From Acidobacteriota bacterium (GTDB taxonomy: Bacteria > Acidobacteriota > Vicinamibacteria > Vicinamibacterales > Fen-181): a stretch of DNA of 39,587 nucleotides. Shown here piece after piece: positions 8,981 to 14,974 of this stretch. Position 1 is the first letter of the stretch. Every line of letters starts with the position of its first letter. The notes below the pieces were generated by a model, which was not told where the DNA came from, searched no databases, and was given only the letters and a program-made list of their open reading frames with translations. A program made the translations under genes and the position numbers. Location: contig PMZR01000034.1 in NCBI GenBank assembly GCA_003170135.1, positions 1-39,587 on the forward strand. Reading direction: 5' to 3'.

Positions 8981-9754
8981 CTACACGTTCTCCACGATCA
9001 GGCTGCAGCAGGTCACGGCGCCTTCGGCCTTCGCCAGCTCGGAGACATCGACGAGATGGACGCGGACGCCACACGACTCGAGGCGCTCGCGCGTACGCGG
9101 AAACGCCGACGAGTACACGAGCGCGTCGCCAATGCGCAGGGCATTGGCGGCAAACGGCTCGGCGGGATCGATCTCGATGCAGTCGAACCCGCGCACCGCG
9201 TCCTCCGGGAGCCAGGCACGATTGACGAGCAGCGTGTCGGGCGCGACTTCCGTGACCGCGGACTTCAGGTGCAAACAGCCGCGCACCTCGATCGCCCCGA
9301 CCGAGTAGCCGACCGGACCGACCAGGCGTCCGAGTTGATCGATCGCCGCGGCATTGGTCCGCGACGAGACGCCGACGAGCAGCGTGCGGCCGACCCGCAG
9401 CACGTCGCCGCCATCGAGCGTGCCCGGCAGCTCGATGCGGCCAAGCGGTCGGAACGACGCAAGCGCGGCCTCGATGGCCGCAGTCTCCGCGCGCCTCGAC
9501 GCCGCGCCCGGCCGCGCCATCACCGCCAGTTCGTCGAGCACGATCGCGCAGTCTTCGACAAACACCGAATCGGGCAGGTCGGGCGAGGCTGGCAACCGAT
9601 GGACGGTGCAGCCGAGCGCGCGCAGGCAGCCTTCGTACCCGTCGTGCTGCAGGCGCGCGCGATCGACGTCAATCGGCTCGCGCGAGAGGTGGGTCAGCTC
9701 GCATCGCCCGATGACGGGACTCACTTCACGTGTGATGGCAAAACGCATGGGCAC
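8981..9754 (-). CDS. ddaH: Dimethylargininase (DDAH family amidinotransferase-fold hydrolase)
   Basis: Cytosolic hydrolase of 257 aa predicted to convert dimethylarginine to citrulline and dimethylamine, or a related guanidino substrate. Family motifs seen: PDSVFVEDCAIV, GTLDGGDVLRVG, the catalytic His segment GCLHLKSAV, EPFAANALRIG and a C-terminal catalytic Cys in EGAVTCCSLIVE (Cys249 or Cys250). The longest start is GTG at 9754, directly abutting the upstream stop; ATG at 9748 is two codons in and has AGGTG just upstream, so either may be used. The next gene begins 1 bp after this stop. Arginine deiminase is the main alternative but the length and motifs favour DDAH. Confidence 0.9.
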   Translation of the reverse strand: MPMRFAITREVSPVIGRCELTHLSREPIDVDRARLQHDGYEGCLRALGCTVHRLPASPDLPDSVFVEDCAIVLDELAVMARPGAASRRAETAAIEAALASFRPLGRIELPGTLDGGDVLRVGRTLLVGVSSRTNAAAIDQLGRLVGPVGYSVGAIEVRGCLHLKSAVTEVAPDTLLVNRAWLPEDAVRGFDCIEIDPAEPFAANALRIGDALVYSSAFPRTRERLESCGVRVHLVDVSELAKAEGAVTCCSLIVENV

Positions 9755-11068
9755 CTACAATGTGGCCGCGGCCGGACGCAGGATCGCGGCGATCTGCTGC
9801 GAGGCCTGCGCCTCGCCCTCGATGAACCCTTCCATCGCGGCCTCGGCGAACCAGCCGCTCTCCAGCAGGTCGAACAGCCATTCGCCGGCGTTTGCGGGAT
9901 CCTGCTGGAGCGTTCCGGCGCCCAGCCGCAGCAGCCACTCCTGGTTCGCCTGTTCCTGCGCCCCGAGCGCGGGCGCGAGCACGATTGGAAGACCGAGCGC
10001 CGAGTAGAACGACAACTCGGACGGCTTGGTCCACAGCACGTCGGTCGTACGCAGCGCCCGGTCGAACATCTCGAAATACGTCGTCATGCTGTCCGCGAAG
10101 AGGATCTGCACCGCGTCGCCTGACGTCGAAAGGCCGCCCGCCGCGATCGCACGCTCCAGGTAGTCGCGCACCCACGGTTTGACACCGGCCGAGATCACGA
10201 ACCGCACCTCGCCGCGCGCGATCCTGCTCTTCAGGCTCCACAGCATGTCGGTTGCGATCTCTTTCTGTGCGCCAGCGCCGCCGATGCTGAAGAGAATCGT
10301 CAACGGACGGGTCGGCCCCGGAGGCCACTCCCCGACCTTGTCGGCGACCATCGCGCCGTACCGCTCGATGTATTTTCCCCCAGGATCGAGATTCACGATC
10401 CGTTGGGCCAGGTCCAGCTTCAGGACCGCGAGATCGTCGCCGACGTTCTCCGCCGGCAGCGGGTAGCCGGTCAGGAAGACGTTTTCCGGTCGCACGCCGT
10501 ACAGGTGGAGTCTCTCGGCGGCGCGCCGGGTCGGCGCGAAGTACTTGATGCGGCTCGATGCCGGATCGATGGGCGCCCACGCCCGCGCGATGTCCGCATC
10601 GCAGACGATGCAGTAGATGTCCCCCGGATAGTCGAAGAACTCGGCCATGAACGCGGGCGTGAAGAACGACGTGACGATCGGCAGCGCCGGCGACGCGGCC
10701 TTCAGCCGGTCCACGAAATGGCGGCCCCAGCCCCGCCGCATCAGCGAATACAGCGCGCGGACGTTCCAGTCCGGCCGCGAGAGGTCCCGTTTCGGATAGA
10801 ACCGCCCGATTCGCTGGACGACGTCGAAGGCGGCGAAGGCGGCTTCGCCGACAACCGGCACCTGCCGCGCATTCGAAACGGTCTCGTAGAAACGGCGGGT
10901 GCGCTGCCAAATCGACCGGTCGCTGTCCGGCATCCCGGCGTAGTCGTCCGCGAGCAACACCTCACCGCCGGGCGCCAGGCCTCTGAGCGGGTGGGCAGTC
11001 CGCTGATGACCGTAGCCCATCCGGACGGCGACCACCCAGGCGCAGGGCTGCGGCATTTCTTCGGTCAT
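9755..11068 (-). CDS. GT-B-like glycosyltransferase family protein
   Basis: Protein of 437 aa with an N-terminal segment resembling MurG/MGDG-synthase-type GT-B folds (WVVAVRMGYGHQRTAHPL, a glycine/histidine loop after the first strand) and a C-terminal half with TILFSIGGAGAQKE, TKPSELSFYSALGLPIVLAPALGAQEQANQEW, which resembles the nucleotide-sugar site of family 28 glycosyltransferases. The acceptor is unknown; a lipid or envelope sugar transfer is plausible. The ATG at 11068 was chosen over the in-frame start at 11098 because CAGGA lies 5 nt upstream. It is first in a series with ddaH, whose start abuts this stop codon. Some close relatives are annotated only as hypothetical, so confidence in the reaction is limited. 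Confidence 0.65.
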   Translation of the reverse strand: MTEEMPQPCAWVVAVRMGYGHQRTAHPLRGLAPGGEVLLADDYAGMPDSDRSIWQRTRRFYETVSNARQVPVVGEAAFAAFDVVQRIGRFYPKRDLSRPDWNVRALYSLMRRGWGRHFVDRLKAASPALPIVTSFFTPAFMAEFFDYPGDIYCIVCDADIARAWAPIDPASSRIKYFAPTRRAAERLHLYGVRPENVFLTGYPLPAENVGDDLAVLKLDLAQRIVNLDPGGKYIERYGAMVADKVGEWPPGPTRPLTILFSIGGAGAQKEIATDMLWSLKSRIARGEVRFVISAGVKPWVRDYLERAIAAGGLSTSGDAVQILFADSMTTYFEMFDRALRTTDVLWTKPSELSFYSALGLPIVLAPALGAQEQANQEWLLRLGAGTLQQDPANAGEWLFDLLESGWFAEAAMEGFIEGEAQASQQIAAILRPAAATL

Positions 11069-11497
11069 GAGGTCCTGGCAAGCGCGCGCTCGCACCAAAT
11101 GTACAGGACGCGTATTTACACCGGGCCGCCCGCGATGTCCAGATCGGGGTCGCCTGTTACCACCGATGAGCCTCGGTCTGCCACTTTGCTGAAACCTGTT
11201 TCCTGCTTATTTTGCACGGACCGGCGCGAACGAGCCGGCGAAATCCAAGTGGCCGTGGCCCAGGTGGAAATCGGGTTCGTCGATCGCCGGCTGAAGGTGG
11301 ATGATCCGGTCGGCGCCATCTCGGTGCACGGCGTCTGCGGAGCGTTCGGCGTGCTCGCGCTCGGCCTCCGGCACCCGAGAACGGCTGACGCGCGAGGCCC
11401 GCCAACCGACCGCGGCTTGACGGCCAGACGTTGCGCGCATAGGCTCGCACCGGCGCCGGTAGGGCGAGGCTCCAGCCTTGCCAAGGCGAGGCTGATC
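11069..11497. other. Divergent intergenic region with a gene relic
   Basis: This lies between the minus-strand glycosyltransferase gene and the plus-strand permease, and must hold promoters for both. I see no strong sigma70 match. The middle carries a 40-residue ammonium-transporter fragment (11249-11368). Base composition is less GC-rich at about 11195-11215 than around it. Confidence 0.5.
11249..11368 (+). pseudogene. amt: Relic of an ammonium transporter gene
   Basis: A 40-residue stretch reads like the conserved Amt segment around the second pore histidine: FVDRRLKVDDPVGA followed by ISVHGVCGAFGVLALGL. No start codon, none of the preceding roughly 300 residues of an Amt and none of the later helices are nearby; the frame continues into unrelated residues and then the permease. 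It is best read as debris of a deleted or partly copied amt gene. Confidence 0.65.
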
Positions 11498-12829
11498 ATG
11501 GCCGCGACCTCCGAGCACGCGACGACGGGCCTCAAACGCGCATTGGGCCGATGGGATCTGACGGCCATCGGCATCAACCAGGTGATCGGCGGCGGCATCT
11601 TCCTGATCCCGGCGGCGCTGGCCGGCGAAGTCGGCGCCTGGGGACCGATCGCCTTCGTGCTCGTCGGCCTGACGTCGCTGCTGGTCGCGCTGTGCTTCGC
11701 GGAAGTCGGCAGCCGCTTCGACAGCACGGGAGGTCCGTACCTCTACACGCGCGCCGCGTTCGGGCGGCTGGCCGGTTTCGAAGTCGGCTGGATGCAGTGG
11801 TTCACGCGCGTGACCAGCCAGGCGTCCAACGCCAACGGCATCGCGCTCGCGCTCGGGTTCTACTGGCCCGCGATGACGGGCGGCGCAGGGCGCGTCGTCC
11901 TGCTCGTCGGCCTCATCGCCGCGCTGGCGGCCATCAACATGCGCGGCATCCGGCAAAGCGCGTGGGTCGTCAACGCGCTCACCATCGCCAAGCTGGTGCC
12001 GCTCGGCATCTTCATCATCGCCGGCCTGTTCTTCATGGACCTGACGCGCCTCGCGCCGCTCCCGCCGGTGAGCTGGCGCCAGGCCGCGGCCGCGGCGCTC
12101 CTGCTCAACTTCGCGTTCGGCGGCTACGACGTGATCCCGGTGCCGGCCGGGGAAACGACCAACCCGCGGCGATACGTGCCGTTCGCGCTGCTGATAACGA
12201 TTGTCACCGTGACGCTTGTCATGGCGCTGGCCCAGATGGTGACCGGCGGCATATTGCCTGGGCTGGCCGCGTCGAAAACACCGGTTGCCGATGCCGCGCT
12301 GCTCTTCATGGGCGGAGGCGGCGCGCTGCTCATCGGCGTTGGTTCGATCCTGTCGATGACCGGGAACAACGCGGGGCACATCCTGACGGGGTCGCGGATG
12401 TTGTACGCGCTGGCGGAAAACGGGGAGCTGCCGCGCTTCTTCGGCAGGATCCACCGCGTGTGGCGCACGCCGGCCAACGCGATTGTCTTCACCTCGACGG
12501 TCGCGCTCGGGCTCGCGCTGTCGGGATCATTTGCCAAGCTGGCCGCGGCGAGCGCGGTGGCCCGGCTGGTCACCTATACCGGCGCATGCGCCTCCACGCT
12601 GGTGCTCCGCCATCCACGGTTCGCCACCACCGTGAAGCCCGCGACCTTCGTCATCGCGTTCGGGCCGCTCGTTCCGGTGCTCGCCGTGCTCGTCTCGCTT
12701 GCGATCCTGGCTGGCGCGTCCATGGAACAGATCGTGACCGGCGTCGCGGCGCTCGTTGCGGGCGCGATCCTGTTCGTCACCAACGACCGCCGGCGGAAGC
12801 GGGAACCCGTTGAAATCGTGACCAGGTGA
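11498..12829 (+). CDS. APC-superfamily amino-acid permease
   Basis: Cytoplasmic-membrane secondary transporter of 443 aa, about 12 hydrophobic helices. The first helix holds the signature DLTAIGINQVIGGGIFLIP, matching the APC substrate/ion-binding break GxGIF, followed by FAEVGSRFDSTGGPYLYTRAAFG typical of the second and third helices. NNAGHILTGSRMLYALAENGELPRFF matches the conserved loop before helix 9. It probably imports or exchanges an amino acid or polyamine; the substrate cannot be told from sequence. The ATG at 11498 is preceded by GGCGAGG. It stands alone on the plus strand, next to the amt relic, and converges with the Phd-like antitoxin gene. Confidence 0.93.
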   Translation: MAATSEHATTGLKRALGRWDLTAIGINQVIGGGIFLIPAALAGEVGAWGPIAFVLVGLTSLLVALCFAEVGSRFDSTGGPYLYTRAAFGRLAGFEVGWMQWFTRVTSQASNANGIALALGFYWPAMTGGAGRVVLLVGLIAALAAINMRGIRQSAWVVNALTIAKLVPLGIFIIAGLFFMDLTRLAPLPPVSWRQAAAAALLLNFAFGGYDVIPVPAGETTNPRRYVPFALLITIVTVTLVMALAQMVTGGILPGLAASKTPVADAALLFMGGGGALLIGVGSILSMTGNNAGHILTGSRMLYALAENGELPRFFGRIHRVWRTPANAIVFTSTVALGLALSGSFAKLAAASAVARLVTYTGACASTLVLRHPRFATTVKPATFVIAFGPLVPVLAVLVSLAILAGASMEQIVTGVAALVAGAILFVTNDRRRKREPVEIVTR

Positions 12830-13056
12830 GGCCACAACAAGAAGCGGCGGCCCGAAGACGGGCGTAGGGTGCATGCCTGTCAGGCAGCGTGCGCCAAAGC
12901 AGGCTGACCCGGATGCGTCATACCACGCGGCGACGCTGTCGGCGACGACGCAGTTGCATGGTTACCACAGCAGTGGTCGCGATGATGCTCGCGATCAATC
13001 CGGCGTGGCGAATGCCTTCGGCCGCAGAACACCCGCGGTTCGCCTGCCCAGATCGG

Positions 13057-13137
13057 CTTCACCCGCGGCGCTTCCGTCTCACCGGCGCGTCCGCTGCACG
13101 TGAGCCGGCGTACGCGGCAGCAGACGTTCGGTTGACC
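13057..13137 (-). repeat. Tentative third attC-like remnant after the antitoxin gene
   Basis: Read on the minus strand, GGTCAAC, a 5-nt gap, then GTCTGCTG pairs with CAGCGGAC, followed by a 6-nt gap and GTGAGAC (one base from GTTAGAC), spanning 13137-13076 and overlapping the antitoxin stop codon. Directly beyond, CTTCACCCGCGG (13057-13068) is an exact 12-mer copy of the arm in the site at 13965-14025. Cores are imperfect, so this is the weakest of three sites. Confidence 0.35.
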
Positions 13138-13348
13138 GCCGACTGTCCCGAACCAAGTCGACAACTTCCCGCGCGGTGAGGCCTGATTCAACTCCTGGCA
13201 CGTCGAGCGGCGAGCCAACCGATTGTGCCGGTTGCACCACGAACAGTTCGCCGTCGCGTCGCCGAATCTGGGCCTGCCCTTCCCGCTTCGCGTGTCGGAG
13301 CACTTCTGCGAAACGCTGGCGCGCCTCCGAGCAGGTGTACACCTTCAT
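13079..13348 (-). CDS. Phd/YefM-like antitoxin
   Basis: Small protein of 89 aa. The N-terminal half (MKVYTCSEARQRFAEVLRHA, then a basic stretch and DGELFVVQP) has the beta-alpha pattern of Phd/YefM antitoxins, which bind operator DNA and, with a flexible C-terminus, neutralise the partner toxin. Its ATG overlaps the toxin stop by 4 nt (13345-13348), so translation is coupled. The antitoxin lies after the toxin, the reverse of the usual vapBC order. The C-terminal end (about 20 residues, rich in Arg, Thr and Pro) runs into the attC-like sequence at 13076-13137. Confidence 0.8.
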   Translation of the reverse strand: MKVYTCSEARQRFAEVLRHAKREGQAQIRRRDGELFVVQPAQSVGSPLDVPGVESGLTAREVVDLVRDSRRSTERLLPRTPAHVQRTRR

Positions 13349-13752
13349 GCCGGCAACTCCATCACAGTCAACCCGATGGTTCGGGCGGCCCGAGCCAGAG
13401 CGGCGTCGAGCGTCAACAACGGCGCACGGGCATCGCGCGCCGCCTCCAACACGTACGCATCGTAGGCGTACACTCCGAGCGACACTGCCAGATCCAGCGC
13501 CGCCGCGACGTCGATCTGTGTCAGTCGAACCGGGATCTGCCCATAGCTCGCCCACGCCTGCTGGACCGCCACGCCCGTCAACTTGCGCCGCCGGACCCCG
13601 GCAATGAGGGCATTGCCAACCTCCCACGGCAGCGAGGGCGCCGCAACGAGGGCGCGCCCTTCCGTCACCGCTATCAGCGCGGGGCGCGACGGCTCGCTGA
13701 GGAGAACAGCGAGAACGGCAGACGTGTCGATAGCGACGGTGCGCTCTGGCAT
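13345..13752 (-). CDS. vapC: VapC-type PIN-domain toxin ribonuclease
   Basis: PIN-domain endoribonuclease of 135 aa. The acidic metal-binding residues are all present: Asp9 in AIDTSAV, Glu44 in PWEVGNAL, Asp98 in YAYDAYVLEAA and Asp116 in LLTLDAAL. VapC toxins cut tRNA or rRNA when freed from their antitoxin. The ATG is at 13752. A perfect 14-bp palindrome begins 4 bp upstream, leaving no room for a ribosome-binding site, so the message may be leaderless or start further in. The toxin precedes its antitoxin and overlaps it by 4 nt. Confidence 0.9.
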   Translation of the reverse strand: MPERTVAIDTSAVLAVLLSEPSRPALIAVTEGRALVAAPSLPWEVGNALIAGVRRRKLTGVAVQQAWASYGQIPVRLTQIDVAAALDLAVSLGVYAYDAYVLEAARDARAPLLTLDAALARAARTIGLTVMELPA

Positions 13753-13755
13753 AAT

Positions 13756-13769
13756 CGTACAATTGTACG
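13756..13769. promoter_or_regulatory. Palindromic operator upstream of vapC
   Basis: CGTACAATTGTACG is a perfect 14-bp palindrome 4 bp from the toxin start. A further half-site TGTACGG follows at about 13773-13779, and TACAAT within it could be the -10 element on the minus strand. Such dyads are usual targets of the antitoxin or TA complex for autorepression. Function is inferred. Confidence 0.65.
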
Positions 13770-13964
13770 GCTGTACGGTTTCAGGTTCAACCCTACACCT
13801 GATCGTCGGACCAGGTCCGTGGACGCGATGGCCGGGCCAAATGTGGCATCGCAGGTCAGCTCACGTGGTGGCGGAGGACCAGATCCGGGAGCACTCGCGC
13901 TCCACAGACCCAACGACGCCACGATGGTCAGACAAAGTCGGGACATGATCTGCGTCGTCCGGCT

Positions 13965-14025
13965 GCCGATCGCCCTTCACCCGCGGTGCCTCATGATCGC
14001 GCCCGGGTGCAAGCGCTTGTTGGGC
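13965..14025 (-). repeat. Integron attC-like site between the two TA modules
   Basis: On the minus strand, R'' GCCCAAC (14025-14019) is followed by a 5-nt spacer and L'' CTTGCACC, whose partner L' GGTGAAG pairs exactly except for one unpaired G at the fourth base of L''. This is the geometry of known 59-base elements: in aadA1 the extra base is also the 16th nucleotide. The terminal R' core is eroded (the expected GTTRRRY is not present; GATCGGC or CGGCAGC stands there). Orientation is minus. It ends the putative cassette holding the RelE/HTH pair. Confidence 0.6.
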
Positions 14026-14050
14026 GGCGTTTACGCACGTATTGGTATCC

Positions 14051-14065
14051 GATGTGATAATATTT
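14051..14065 (+). promoter_or_regulatory. Possible extended -10 element for the RelE-like toxin operon
   Basis: TGTGATAAT (14053-14061) resembles an extended -10 element and lies about 12 bp before the GTG start in an AT-richer patch. No good -35 is seen at 16-18 bp. With this spacing the transcript would be nearly leaderless, which is possible but unproven. Confidence 0.35.
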
Positions 14066-14072
14066 ACCTGAC

Positions 14073-14420
14073 GTGGCGACGACGAAGTTGAGCGTCCGCG
14101 AGTACCTGACAGCCCAGGGAGCAAGCCCGTTTCGCACCTGGCTGACCCGCCTGGATGTGCGTGTGCGCGCCCGGCTGCAGGCCCGGGTCCTTCGCTTCGA
14201 GATGGGCAAGCTCGGCGACCATCGCGCGGTCGGCCGCGGCGTGTGGGAAGCTCGTTGCGACTTCGGCCCCGGTTACCGGATCTACTTCGGCCGCCCCGAG
14301 CACGCGATCGTCCTGTTGTTGATCGGAGGGGACAAGGCGTCGCAACGCCACGATATTCGCCGCGCGCAGGAATACTGGACCGACTACCTGGAGGCAACGA
14401 GCCGTGGCACGCCGAAGTAG
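14073..14420 (+). CDS. RelE/HigB-like toxin (addiction-module killer protein)
   Basis: Toxin of 115 aa of the RelE/ParE superfamily, subgroup often called phage-derived Gp49-like or COG3657 killer protein. Telling segments are FRTWLTRLDVRVRARLQARVLRFEMG, GDHRAVGRGVWEARCDFGPGYRIYF and IVLLLIGGDKASQRHDIRRAQEYW. Relatives cut mRNA at the ribosome or block DNA gyrase; this subgroup is usually assumed to be an mRNA interferase. The start is GTG at 14073. It overlaps the downstream antitoxin gene by 17 bp, the toxin-first order usual for this subgroup. It lies between two attC-like sites and reads against their orientation, as TA cassettes with their own promoter can. Confidence 0.88.
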   Translation: MATTKLSVREYLTAQGASPFRTWLTRLDVRVRARLQARVLRFEMGKLGDHRAVGRGVWEARCDFGPGYRIYFGRPEHAIVLLLIGGDKASQRHDIRRAQEYWTDYLEATSRGTPK

Positions 14421-14715
14421 GGACTGGAACGAGGGGCTCGCCGAAGACCTGAGAGACATGGACTTCGCGCGCGAGTTCCTCCTGGCGGCGATGGAAGACG
14501 GAGTGTCCGTCCAGCGGGCGCTGGGCAAGGTCATCCGCGCGATGGGCGTGAAGGAGTACGCCGCGCTTGTCCACATGGCCGGCCCGAATGTCCTGCGAGC
14601 CATCAACCCGCGCCACAACCCCACCCAAGAGACGCTCAATCGCCTGTTGCGCCCCTTCCGTTTGCGCCTCAGCCTTGCGCCGATCGACCAGCGCCGAACT
14701 CGCAGCGCGGCGTAG
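14404..14715 (+). CDS. HTH antitoxin partner of the RelE-like toxin
   Basis: DNA-binding antitoxin of 103 aa, like the addiction-module antidote proteins (COG3636 type) that accompany COG3657 toxins. Central residues about 20-60 hold a helix-turn-helix region (AREFLLAAMEDGVSVQRALGKVIRAMG), followed by NPTQETLNRLLRPFRLRLSLAPI, the usual end of this family. It should bind the toxin and repress the operon. The start is GTG at 14404 with GGAGG about 10 nt upstream, inside the toxin gene. The attC-like site begins 31 bp after its stop. Confidence 0.86.
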   Translation: MARRSRDWNEGLAEDLRDMDFAREFLLAAMEDGVSVQRALGKVIRAMGVKEYAALVHMAGPNVLRAINPRHNPTQETLNRLLRPFRLRLSLAPIDQRRTRSAA

Positions 14716-14746
14716 CCGGCCGGCCGGCCAGCCGGTTCTTTCGTCC

Positions 14747-14821
14747 GCCTACCGGCCGCGGCTCACCCGCGACCGCACAGCGTCAGTTCCGGCGGCCGTC
14801 GGGTGCAGCCGAGCATTGGGT
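14747..14821 (-). repeat. Integron attC-like site after the RelE/HTH module
   Basis: On the minus strand, R'' ACCCAAT (14821-14815) is followed by a 5-nt spacer and L'' GCTGCACC; the partner L' GGTGAGC pairs with it except for one unpaired G at base 16 of the site, exactly as in the site at 13965-14025. After a 7-nt gap comes R' GGTAGGC (14753-14747), one base from GTTAGGC. Both outer cores carry one mismatch, so activity is doubtful but the fold is convincing. Confidence 0.62.
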
Positions 14822-14911
14822 TCCGCGGGAAGGCCGTTGTGGCACAGGGAGACGGGTCTCGATCGAAGGGCGGATGGCGCGGGCGGGCGGGAGGTTCGCT
14901 CGAAAGAAGAA

Positions 14912-14940
14912 CAGGGCGGCGGTCCGAGACCGCCGCCCTG
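14912..14940 (-). terminator. Intrinsic terminator of the S9 peptidase gene
   Basis: CAGGGCGGCGGT and its exact complement form a 12-bp stem round the 5-nt loop CTCGG. On the minus strand it is followed by TTCTTCTTTCG, a T-rich tail, and lies 34 bp past the stop codon. Confidence 0.82.
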
Positions 14941-14974
14941 ATGTGCGTCCGGAGTCTGAAGTCCTCCGCTCCTG

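Larger units (their letters stand above)
13770..14072. other. Intergenic region between two divergent TA modules
   Basis: No gene is recognised. It includes the vapC promoter region at its left edge, the attC-like site at 13965-14025, and a less GC-rich segment (14037-14070) before the RelE-like toxin. The remaining 13780-13964 is unassigned and would be the 5' non-coding part of the vapC cassette. Confidence 0.55.

Noticed and set aside
12830..13078. Small genes and a terminator between the permease and the antitoxin
   Set aside because: Short frames on both strands lack recognisable similarity or start signals; the palindrome TGCCTG-T-CAGGCA (12874-12886) has no T-tract.
13908..14025. A longer attC using ACCCAAC at 13908-13914 with GTTGGGC at 14019-14025
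   Set aside because: The inner arms do not pair; the shorter site 13965-14025 pairs exactly with the expected single unpaired base.
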